Positions 39,601-51,600 of a stretch of 64,000 nt of DNA are shown one piece after another. Location of the stretch: contig OY759266.1 in NCBI GenBank assembly GCA_963662155.1, positions 3,884,526 to 3,948,525 on the forward strand. Reading direction: 5' to 3'. This DNA is from Lamellibrachia columna. Its lineage: Eukaryota > Annelida > Polychaeta > Sabellida > Siboglinidae. The notes under the pieces were generated by a model. The model saw only the letters and a list, made by a program, of their open reading frames with translations. It ran no database searches and had not been told where the DNA came from. How positions within the stretch are numbered: the stretch's first letter is position 1; each line of letters begins with the position of its first letter. The position numbers and the translations under genes were made by a program.

Positions 39601-42600
39601 TGTGTACAGCCTAGGTCATTTCACAGGCTGTGGACATACCACAGGCTGTGGACATGCCCGCAGCCTTGGTCATGTGTGCAGCCTAGGTCATTTCACAGGC
39701 TGCGGACATACCACAGGCTGTGGACATGCCCGCAGCCTGGGGCATGTGTGCAGCCTAGGTCATTTCACAGGCTGCGGACATACCTCAGGCTGTGGACATG
39801 CCCGCAGCCTGGGGCAATTGTGCAGCCTACGTCATTTCACAGGCTGCGGACATACCACAGGATGTGGACATGCCCGCAGCCTGGGGCATTTGTGTAGCCT
39901 GGGGCATTTGTGTAGCCTGGGGCATTTGTGCAGCCTGGGGCATGTCCACAGCCTGGGGCAGGTCTGCCCACCTCCTAATTGATCACACATGGTTTGTGAT
40001 TACCTGGTTTGTAATTTATGGTAAAAAGTGTCAACACAAATTTTTGCAAAATAAGACTAATTTAAGAAATTCTTTTACAGTAGTGCTAAAGTATGAGTTG
40101 TTGAATAAGCGTGACTACAAAATGTTGTAGTAGTGCACTTTAAGAGGGAGACAACAATTACTGAATTACAGTGGTTAGATCAGCTGTGGTTTATTCATGA
40201 TCAAAAGCACTGGATATGGAATATAGTCAAATTGTACCCAGGTAGATCTACCTGATGTGACTGTTAAAACAACATGCAATACTTGATTCACAAGGAATGA
40301 AGGATGGCTTATCAAAGACAACTAAGATATCACATTGTTCACTTGAATCCTTATTTTGATCAAAACAATATCTCACTGTGTTCTCTTCTCCAGCTAGATG
40401 TCTGCTTCAAGATTTAAAAGCATTGCAAAACTAATGTGTTTTGGGGGTTAATTTTTTGTTTTGTTTTGATATACAACTTTGTCACACATCAAAATCAGAT
40501 GAACACGGATTTTGTATTTTATTATTTTAAACTGTTAATTATAATAAATGGTGTGAGGAAAACACAACACAATTGGAGTACTCCAGTCATTCAGATTTGA
40601 TGCAATGATTTTAATATAACTCATTGCCAGAGGGGATTGTTATCAGCTTCTTGCTTGCAGCTCAGTATGAAGAACTCTTCAGGCAAATTGAGTCACGTTT
40701 CCAGTCTGAACCTGTCACGGGAATCCTGCTGCTCTACCCTAAAAATTGCATTCACGTCATTGAGGTATGTAGGGTATTTTGGGTACCCATTTAAATGGTT
40801 TATGAGAAATTGAGAATGTTGAATACACTTTACAGTCAAATTAATACCAAGGGCCATAGACCAAAGACAAACTGAATCACTGATGTGTATCATCTAGATA
40901 TTCATCTTTCTTGATGCTTGTGCTACATTTATTTTTAAATAATAATTACTAGGGCTGCAACAGTTAATCGATTCATCAATGTATTGGGATATTTTTTAGC
41001 AATGTGATACTCGATATATTTTACAAGAATTGCAGTATGTGTGCGAAACATTTTTCATTCAAAATATCATCTTGTTGAAAAACCTCTAGACACCCCTTAG
41101 AAACTGTTTCGAGACTACCAATAGTATAATCGCATGACATAATCCCGTAATGTGTGTAGTAGTTTGTTGTTGCCGGAGTCTCAACGTGAAAATGGTAAAA
41201 TATAGCGCTGTATTGTACAGTAAAAGTTCACTCATTTGTCTTAATCATTAACAGTACATCATTAAAATATTGCACTAAATATACATTTATATCAAATATA
41301 TACATCAATTACTTAGCTGGATAACCAGTTTTAAGTATATTATTTGTAGTCAGCAGACAGTAGCTCACAGTACTACTCATAGTAATTTCACAAGGGTTGT
41401 TTCATCATATTTGTCCAAGTCAAGGGTCTTGACATTTGTGTTATTATAATTTGTTCATGAAAAGTATGGTTTCAGTAGACAAGCTGAACTGTAAAATGTG
41501 CACCCAATAAATGTGTTCTGTTAAACTGTATTTTTTATGTATCACAATACGCATCATATCATGACACAAATATCGCAATACGTATCATATCGTGGCTTGG
41601 TGTATCGTTGCAGCCTTAATAATTACTAGTATTTTTTAAACTTTTTACTTAGCAATTCTGGACCATGTTATTAATAATTAATAAGCTGTTAAGCAGCACA
41701 AACACAAATTAGAAAGAGGCACTTAATGCAGCTACAACTAAAATTAGACAATCTAAAAGAAGCTATAAGCAAAAATTAGCATGTAACATAAAAAATGACA
41801 GCAAGAGTTTTTATGCATATGTCAGGAGTAAACAAAACATACAAGACAAGGTTGGACCTCTAGAACACAGTGCTGGAAAACTAATATCACAAGGTTTTTT
41901 AATGGCGGAAGACCTAAATGGATACTTCAGTTCAGTGGTTACCAGAGAGGATATTAGTTAATTACCAGTTCCAGATGCTAAATTTCAGGATGTTAAATCT
42001 GACTATTTAGGGCAGTTAATTGTAACTCCTGAAATGGTAGCTATGAAAATAAAGGCAATGAAGGATAATAAATCACCTGGAGTGGATGGGATTCTGCCAA
42101 AACTACTAATGGAAATAGTAGAACAAATTAGTGTACCACTTGCAAGAGTGTTCAACTTGTCATCAAAAGAGTGAGTGGGTCCTTTTGAATGACAAGAAGC
42201 AAACATCATGCCATTATTTAAAAGTTTAACATCAGTGATTTGTAAATTATTAGAAAGGTTAATTAAAGACCATATGGTGAACTTCCTTGTTAGGCATAAA
42301 TTATTAAATCTATCTCAACATTGATTCCGAAAAGCAAGGTCATGCTTAACAAATGTGTTATGTTGTTTGGAAGAAATCACTAAGTGGATAGACGGGGGAT
42401 CACCAGTAGATATTATATACTTAGATTTTCAGAAAGCTTTAGAAAGTGCCACATCAAAGATTACTACTTAAATCAAAAGCCCATGGTATCAGAGATTGCA
42501 TAATCGACTGGATAGAAAAATGGCTGACTGACAGAAGACATCGTGTTGTAGTAGATGGGGAGGTTTCAAACTGGAAATAAGTTTGGAGTGTAATAATACT

Positions 42601-45600
42601 CCTTTGGTATTATTGCAATGGAGTCAATATGAACAAGGCATCATAAATGTTTATTCAACCATCATACACAGCCTGTCACGGCGCCATGCCATACCTTCCC
42701 AGGTCATAGAAGTTCCCTTACAACCCTTTTCTTCCGCAGTATAATCCCTGCACGGTATAAACTTCCAATGTTATGTAGTCCATAACATTACATACCCCTT
42801 TTTCTAAATAACTGTCCGTCCGTAATATATGGCGGTAATAAAAAATGTTAGAACGGTAACATTGAACTATTAACGATGTAGGTCTACTATAACTGCTATA
42901 TAACAAGTCTGTTGGGCATAGAAAGGTGAGTCCTAATTAAAATATGAAAAAAGACCAGTCTATATAACGTATCACATGTGAGTGAGCATTCTCACTGGAT
43001 ACAGTCTCTTACAGTTCGAGATGTAAGAGATGCAATCTCTTACCATTCATGACATACAGTTTCTTACAGTTTGAGACGGGGTGGTGGTTTAACTGTCCTC
43101 CCAGATCTCGTAATGTAACACAAGCCTTGGTCAAATGTGACGTGTCTCGCTGGTTTCACAGTCGGAGCTCCACAAACGACTCCACATTCTGCAACGGATT
43201 CCTCAGCTGGTCCGGGAGCTCGTTCAACACCGTCATCGTTGTCGCTCGTGAATCTGTTAACCTCGCCTGCAGGTGAATGCTCCACGATGGCAGGAGTCGG
43301 GTTAGTGCACGAGACTTGTGTAGGCTCAATGTTAGCAAACTTCTCCCAGGTCTCCCGTATCTGGTGTTTGTTTCTCCGGAGCGTTGTACCGTTGCTTGTT
43401 GAACATCATATGATCTAGGTTCTTGTCGTGTGTTAACGACAGTTGCCGGGTGCCATTTTTCTGATGTCGGATGTTGGATGCAAGCAGATTGCCCTGGATC
43501 CAACGAAGCAAGTCCTGTAGTGCCCTTGCGATTGTGGTACAACTTTTGCAGTTGTTGTCTTTCGAAAACATGCTTGGCAATTGTGTCTTTATCTTGACGT
43601 TGATTTGGGATTTTCATTGGTAGGTTTGACTTCATCTGTCGCATGTTCAGCATCTCTGCCAGCAATGGCAAATGCTGGTCTACGTGGGTAGATCTGAGGA
43701 TAAGCAAAGTCGTGTCAGTGTGTGCTGCAGTTGCTTTCTTCATCATTCGTTTGACAGTTTGGATTTATCGTTCAATGAACCTGTGACTGGGAAATGCATA
43801 CTGGATGTGATGTGATCGAATCCCGATTGTTTGGCAAACGTCTTGTACACTTGGCTGTCAAAGTGTCCACCGTTGTCACTGACAACCCTGTCTGACATGC
43901 CCTGTTCTGCGAAGATCCTTTTCGTCAGGTTGACGACCACTTGATTCGTGGCCTTCCCTTAGATTTTCTTGACAAAGGGAAACTTTGAGTAGTAATCAGT
44001 AATCTGCGACAATGAAGTAATTGTCGTGATCGATGGAGGATAGGTCAGTGCCTGCTACAGTTGTGTGGGTATTTCGTGCTGGATCAAGGGTTCTGGCAAC
44101 TGCGTACGCTGTTCCTGTTGGCAGATACAACACTTCTTAATGACATCCTCAATGTCTGCGTTCATGTTTACCCAGTAGACACATGACCAGGCATGCAGTC
44201 TTGTTTTGTCTATGCCCTGGCGTGATTCATGCAGTTTGATGATATGCCTGGTCGGGCCTTCAGTGGGATGACAATGCGGTCACCTTTCAGTAAGATACCA
44301 TCCTTGACTGACATTTCTTCACGGAATGGCCAGTATGGACGAAGAGGCGGTGCCAGCTGTTGCCTTGTCTCTGGCCATCCACTTGCTGTAGCTTCTGTGT
44401 GGAGAATTGCACATGGCTGATCTGCATATAAAATTCCAGGTTTTCTGCATTACTGCATGGTTGTTGTGACATTACTGCATGATTGTCGTGACATTACTGC
44501 ATGGTTGTCGTGACATTACTGCATGGTTGTCGTGACATTGAGTCGACTAGCATCACTTCCTTGCCTGGCTTGTACTTGATGACGATGTCGTACAGCTGAA
44601 TACGAAGCAGCATCCTTTGTAATCAAGATTTAACAAGATTTAACAAGATTTGCCATCCAAGCCAAAGGCCCAGATGGCAAGTGGACAAGGAAGCCATTGG
44701 CTTATCGAGAGTCCAACAATGTTCATCTACTTATAACCCGCCCTCCTGAGATATGTGTCAACCTTGTTTTTAAACATATTCACGCTGCTAGCAGTTACAC
44801 AATCTGTAGACAATTTGTTCCATTCATTTATTGTCCTCTGTGAGAACGAGTGCTTCCTGATGTCCAATCTACATTGATCCTTTACTAATTTTACCTCATG
44901 TCCTCTAGTTCTGCTATCCTTCTTGAGTGAGAAAAACATATTTCTATCAATATTTTCATATCCATTCAATATCTTAAAAACTTCAATCTGATCGATCTCC
45001 TCTTAACCTCCTTGTCTCTAGAGTTGTTAAACCACATTCTTTCAGGCGTTCTTCATAACTAAGGTCTCTCAGTTCTGGAATCATTTTAGTTGCTCTCCTT
45101 TGTATGCGTTCAAGCGTATCTATATCTTTCTTACGATATGGTCTCCATGCTTGTATACAGTATTCTAAATGAGGTCTAACTATTGCTTTATAAAGAGGTA
45201 TAATTAACTTTTTTCCTTTGTATGTTATGTTTCTTCTAATCAATCCAAGAATTTGATTACCCTTTGAAGCTGCAATACCACACTGCTCTGAAACTTTCAT
45301 ATCAGCGCTTATTGTAACTCCTAAGTCCTTTTCTTTTACAGTAGTACCCAGAACAGTATCTCCCATTTTATAGTTTACATTCAAGTTCCTATGTCCTGTA
45401 TGTAGGCATTTACATTTCCCAAAATTGAACAACATCTGCCATTTCTCAGACCATTTCACTAATCTGTCTAGATCGTTTTGTAAATGTTGTTTATCACCAT
45501 CAGTATTAACCTTTCTAAACAGTTTTGTGTCATCCGCAAATTTCAGTACGTTACTTGTTATACTGTCGTCCAAGTCATTGATATAAATTAAGAATAATAA

Positions 45601-48600
45601 TACTGATCCTTGAGGTACCCCACTCAAAACCAATTTCCAATTTGAAACTTCTCCATCTACTACAACTCGTTGTCTTCTGTCAATCAGCCATTGTTCTATC
45701 CAGTCAGTTATGCTGTCCCCGATACCATGGGCTTTTAATTTAAGTAGTAATCTTTGATGTGGCACTTTGTCAAAAGCTTTCTGAAAATCTAAGTAGATAA
45801 TATCTACTGGCGATCCCACGTCTATCCACTTAGTGATTTCTTCCAAAAAACATAACATATTTGTTAAGCATGACCTCGCTTTAAGGAATCCATGTTGAGA
45901 TGAATTTAATAATTTATGCTTAACGAGGAATTCCACCATATGGTCTTTAATTAACCTTTCTAATAATTTACAAATCACTGACGTTAAACTCACTGGTCTG
46001 TAATTCTCTGACTTATTTCTCGAACCCTTTTTAAATAATGGTATGATGTTTGCTTCTTTCCATTCAAACGGAACAACTCCCTCTTTTAATGACAAGTTGA
46101 ATACTCTTGCAAGTGGTATACTGATTTGTTCTACTGTTTCCATTAGTAATTTTGGAGGAATCCCATCCACTCCCGGTGATTTGTTATCTTTCATTGCCTT
46201 TATTTTCTTAGCTACCAATTCTGGAGTTACAACTAACGGACCTAAATAGTCAGATTTAGCCCCCTGAAATTTAGCATCAGCAACTGGTAATGAACTAATA
46301 TCTTCTTTGGTAAACACTGAACTGAAGTAACCATTTAGGTCTTCCGCCATTAAATACCCCTGTGATATTATATTTCCAGCACTGTCTTCTAGAGGTCCAA
46401 CCTCATGTCTGATGTTAGCATAGCGACGTTCACAATCACTCAGCGATTTTGACACAAATGTGATTGATCTGTCATTCTGCAGCAGGGCAGCACCGAGGCC
46501 ACGGCTTGAGGCAGCATCGACTTGTACGACTGTCTCAGCTTTCGGGTCAAAGTAGCTTAACATGACCTCCTTACAGATGAATTGCTTCTTGAAGGTATTC
46601 TCATGAGATGGTATCCACTGGAAGTCTGCAATTTTCTTTAGCAGTTCTCGGCTGTATGTTCCGACAGCTTGCACTGCGTCCTTCGGCATCTGTAGCTGAC
46701 TGATTGCAGCAATCTTTCGCAGGGTCAGGTTGACTCCTTGGGCATCAAACACAAGGCAGAAGAAATGCATCTTCTGCTTCTTGATGTCGCATTTGTCAGT
46801 ATGAACAAGGCATCATAGATATTTATTCCACCATAAATCACAGCCTGTCGCAGCAACATGCTGTACCTTCCCAAGTCATAGAAGTTCCCTCCCCTTTTCT
46901 TCTGTGGTATAATCCCTATGTGGTATAAACTTCCTAACCTAAATGTTATATAGTCCATAAAATTACATAGGGTACCACAAGGATCAGTATTAGGACCTTT
47001 ATTATTCTTAATATATATCAATGACTTGGACGATAATATAGCAACGTACTGAAATTTACTGTCACAAAAGTGTTTACCTCACCTCATCTCACCTATCCTC
47101 TTTGGGCGCAGTGGCTGATAAGGCCAAAGTGCATATCCTCCAGCTCGCTCTTTCAGCTGCTACACATCTGGCTTCGTTCCAGCAGTTCCACCCGATTGCG
47201 CTGCTTTCATTTTCAACAGTTGATCGCCACATTGTCTTTGTTCGACCAACCTTTCTTCTACCTTCGGGCGTCCAGGTCAACATATTTGCTGTTCTTGTCC
47301 ATTCGTAGGATATGTCCTACCCATTTCCATCTTCTTAACTTGACCTCGGTGCTGATTGTCTTCAGTTTTGTTTTTGCAAGAATATCTTGATTTGACATAA
47401 TGTATGGCCATCTAATTTGTAGGATTCGCTTTAAGCACTTGAAAACAAATGCATCTAACTTTCTGTTGTGTCCTTCATTTATTTTCCATGTTTCACTTCC
47501 ATACAACAACACGGGTTTAACAAGTGTGTTAAAAAGCCTCAATTTAGATCTCAATGTGTATATATTTGAACTCCATATCTGCTTTAGTTTCATGAAGGAT
47601 ACCCTAGCTTTACGAATGCTGTTAACAATGTCATCGCCGCCTCCTCCTTGCTTACTAACGTTAGCACCCACTTCCTTTAGTTCTTGATCATCAATTAGTA
47701 TTCTGTTTTTGCACTTGCTGTTTATCCTCAATACTTGAGTTTTCTTTTTATTTATTCTTAATCCTGTCCTTGCTGCAAATTGATTCAGTTGTCTTATCTT
47801 TGTTTGCATGTGTGTGTAGCATGATGAAAAGTGTTTAGAAAGGTTAAAAATGGTGGTGATAAACAACATTTACAAAACGATCTAGACAAATTAGTTACAT
47901 GGTCTGAAAAATGGCAGATGTTATTAAATGTTATGAATTGTACACAGGACGCAGGAACTTGGATGTAAACTATAAAATGGGAGATACTGTTCTAAATACT
48001 ACCGTAAAAGAAAAGAACTTAGGAGTAAGTGCTGATATGAAAGTTTCAGACCAGTGTGGTTGTAGTGTATTACACACATTTATTATTTTGACGAAACGTG
48101 GCTAACTGCCCACAGCCAGGGACTGGTCGCTAACCGCCATGCCACAGGGAGCATGCATAAATACGCCATTCCACACCAACACTCTACACCCCTCCCTTCC
48201 AAATGTTGCGCATTAAGAACATTTAAAAACCAGGCTGCACTAGTCCACATCTGCAATGTTCAAGACAACTCAGTCCCTGGATTCAATGTCCATTATTTAG
48301 TCCATTACTAGCAATTACATTTTGGTACGGGATTAACCAGCATCTATGTCCTTAATTAAACTGGAAACCGTCTGGAATTGCCGGTCTCACAGGATGGTTC
48401 ACTGCCCTCGGTATCTGCACTGGAATTGCTAGTCTCACGGGATGGTTCACTGCCCTTGGTATCTGCACTGGAATTGCCAGTCTCATGGGATGGTTCACTG
48501 CCCTTGGTATCTACACTAGAATTGCCAGTCTCACGGGATGGTTCACTGCCATCGGTGTCTACACTGGGATTGGCGGGCTGTCTTCTTCTGCTTCGACTGC

Positions 48601-51600
48601 TGTTCCTGTCGATTCATCAACCACTGGTACCTCCACTGCCTTAGGTACCATGGTGATGTCAGAGGCTCTGATTTGGTCACTATGTCTTTGCCATACAGCA
48701 CCTTCCAGCAGCACCGAATACGATCTGGTACCCCTCTTCTCTTGTATGGTACCAGATACCCACTTTTGATCGTTGCATTAGTTTCTTACCGCTACTCTGT
48801 CTCCAACTTCGAATTCTCTGTGTTGCCCTCTCCTCTCTTGACGTGGCCTGGTGATTCTCTACAGTCTTTCCGGTTTCTGGTCTTAGGACATCTAGTCTTG
48901 TTCATAGTCCTCAACTCATCAGTAAAATTGCCAGGGAATCTCCAGTTGTCGCATGTGGAGCGTTTCTGTAGGCAAACGGAAATTTGGCGTGTCATTTTAC
49001 TGCACCCGAGTCGCCTCTCGCTGATCTCATGGCCTGTTTGAATGTCTGAACGAAGCATTCCACCTGCCCGTTGGTCGCTGGGTGGTAGGGGGCATAAAAT
49101 GTGTGCCAGATGCTGTTTGCTTTTGGAAAACTTCGCATGTGAATTGACTTCCGTTGTCACTGCAAGTGTTCTGGTAGATCATACCTTGCAAACACATCTC
49201 GTAATAGTTCCACGTAGTACCTTGGGCCATTTGCTGTGTGTGTCGACCTCTATTAAGAACATCTGTCCCATAAACGGTCCAGCGTAATCTACATGAATAC
49301 GCTGATACGGTTTGGCAGGCCATTCCAACAGGTGAAGGGGCACAGTAGGAGCTTCAAACTGGACTCTCTGGCATCCTTGACATTTCTTTGCCAGAGACTC
49401 TATGTCTTTATGTATCCCAGGCCACCAGACATGGCTACAGGCCAGTCCTTTCACCTTCACAACCCCGATGTGACCATCGTGTAACTGCTGGAGGGTCTGG
49501 CTGTGTAACTTCTGTGGCACCAGGACACCTGTTCCCCAAGTGATGAATCCATGGAATACACTCAGTTCATAGCGCTTGATGAAGAATGGTTGAAGTCCCT
49601 CTGGACTGATCGTCATCCATCCTTGCTGTATTCTCTTAAGAACCTTTGACATGACGGGGTCCTTGCTGGACCCCGTCTTGATGGTCGCTGCTGTGACAGG
49701 TAGGGTTTCCATGTGGTCCATGTATAATATATCCACCACATCAGGAGATGTCTTCCCCATTTTCAAGGGTAACCTCGAAAGTCCATCAGCGTTTGCATGT
49801 TTCAAAGAGCTTTTATAGACTATGTCATAGTCATGTGCTGCTAGCTGTAGGGTATACCGTTGTATCCGTGCAGCTGTCATTGCTGAAATACTCTTCCCTG
49901 GATGAAAGATAGCTGAGAGGGGTTGGTGATCCGTCACCAGTGTAAATCATCTCCCAAACAAGCACTGGTTGAACTTCCTGACTCCCCACACGAGTCCCAG
50001 TGCTTCTTTGTCTATCTGGCTGTAATTTTATTCAGCCTTGTTTAAAGGTCGTGAGGCGAACGCGATTGGTTTCTCCAACCCATCTGGCATTTATGACTAA
50101 GTACAAACCCTATGCAGATGCATCGCACGCTACTCTGATCGGCAAGTCTGGATCATAATGAACGAGAACTTGTTCTGAAGTGATCAGACTGTTCGCTTCA
50201 TCAAACGCCTGTTCACACTCGACCACATCCACTTCTGATACTTCTGTAGCAACTGGTTTAGGGGATGTAACACACTGGCCAAGTTGCATAAAAACCTGAG
50301 GTAATAATTCACCAGTCCAAGAAATCCTCTTAAACTACTGACATCTTGAGGGCGTGGTGCCTTCTACACGGCCTATATCTTGGCCTTTGTTTTGTACAGA
50401 CCATCGTGATCAATCAGTGGCCACAGTATACTCAATCCATTCCATGAAGAACCGGCACTTCTTCACATTTATCCGCAGGTCCTTCTCTAGGTTTTCCAGA
50501 TGTTCAGCATCAGACTTTCCTGTAACAGTGATGTCACCTCCACACCAGGGATTCCTTGTAGGGTCTGCTCCATTGCCCTCTACCACATCGAGGGTGCCAT
50601 CTTAATCCCGAACGGCAGCCTATTGTACTGATTGTGAGGTAGTGCTTTGAGTCCTCCTTTACCTCCATCTGCAGATAAGCATTGTTGAGGTCAATTTTGC
50701 TAAACCTCTTGCCTCTGGCCAGCTTGGCAAAAATATCTTTGATACATGGTAACGGATGTTTATCTTCCCGGAGCACTGGGTTGATTGTTACTTTATAGTC
50801 CCCACAGAGACGTACATCCTTTGTTTCTCGCTTTGCCACCGGTACCACTCCGGATGCCCACTGGCTATACTCAACAGGGGATATGATTCCCTCTTTCTGG
50901 AGCCTTTCTAGCTCCTTCTCAAAGTATGGTTTGATCGCATATGGCATGTTTTCGTGGCCTGCAGAACTTCGGTTGAACACCTTCCTCTACGGTGAGTTTG
51001 GCTTTCACACCTTCTAGTGTCCCTAAACTTCCATGCTTACCAACTTGTACATGGCCATCAGCCGCTGAACTTGCTTGTAGGCATCCTTCAGGAAAATATC
51101 CTTGCTAGTCCTATCCTATCCTAGCCTTCTGCTTCTTGTGCTTCCCTCGGGGACAACTAACTCTCCCATGTAGGTTCGGAGAGTTACTGACGTAGGCTGG
51201 AGTTCATGCTTCTGGAACATTTCCTTGTACACATGGTGTGGGATTACTGAGTATGCCGACACATTACACATGGTGTGGGATTACTGAGTTTGCCGACACA
51301 TTACACATGGTGTGGGATTACTGAGTATGCCAACACATTACACATGGTGTGGGATTACTGAGTATGCCGATACATTACACATGGTGTGGGATTACTGAGT
51401 ATGCCGACACATTACACATGGTGTGGGATTACTGAGTATGCCGACCCAGTATCGACCTCCATTTTAAGCAGTTGCCCGGCTACCTGCAGTGTCGTCCAAA
51501 TCATGTCAGTTCTGTTCTTTGGTTTTGTTAACTGGTGAACCGCATCTTGGGTGTGTAACCCATCACTCCACTCATTGTCATCACTACCATTGCTACTGTC

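Larger units (their letters stand above)
42589..46967 (-). mobile_element. Gypsy-3: degenerate gypsy element with a LINE inside
   Basis: Left LTR 42589-42792 (204 bp, TGTAATAATACT...CATTACA), preceded on the minus strand by the purine tract AGAAAAAGGGG (about 42795-42805). The right LTR is partial: 46797-46967 matches it from TATGAACAAGGCATC to the CCATAA...ATTACA end. Integrase and C-terminal Pol lie at 43080-44620; RT thumb and RNase H at 46405-46796; gag, protease and the RT core are absent. Its Pol closely resembles gypsy-1 Pol (for example LFERQRQQKVYH versus VFERQQLQKLYH). No clean target duplication was identified. Confidence 0.82.

Noticed and set aside
39416..40130. Cys/Gly/His-rich ORFs of 112-145 codons that look like a repeat protein
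   Set aside because: Generated entirely by the composite minisatellite at 39461-39965. The three frames are all open in part and no homologous domain appears.
46380..46770. Apparent fusion protein of gypsy RNase H with LINE reverse transcriptase
   Set aside because: A chance in-frame junction where a LINE-A copy is inserted in gypsy-3; no sign of a functional chimera.
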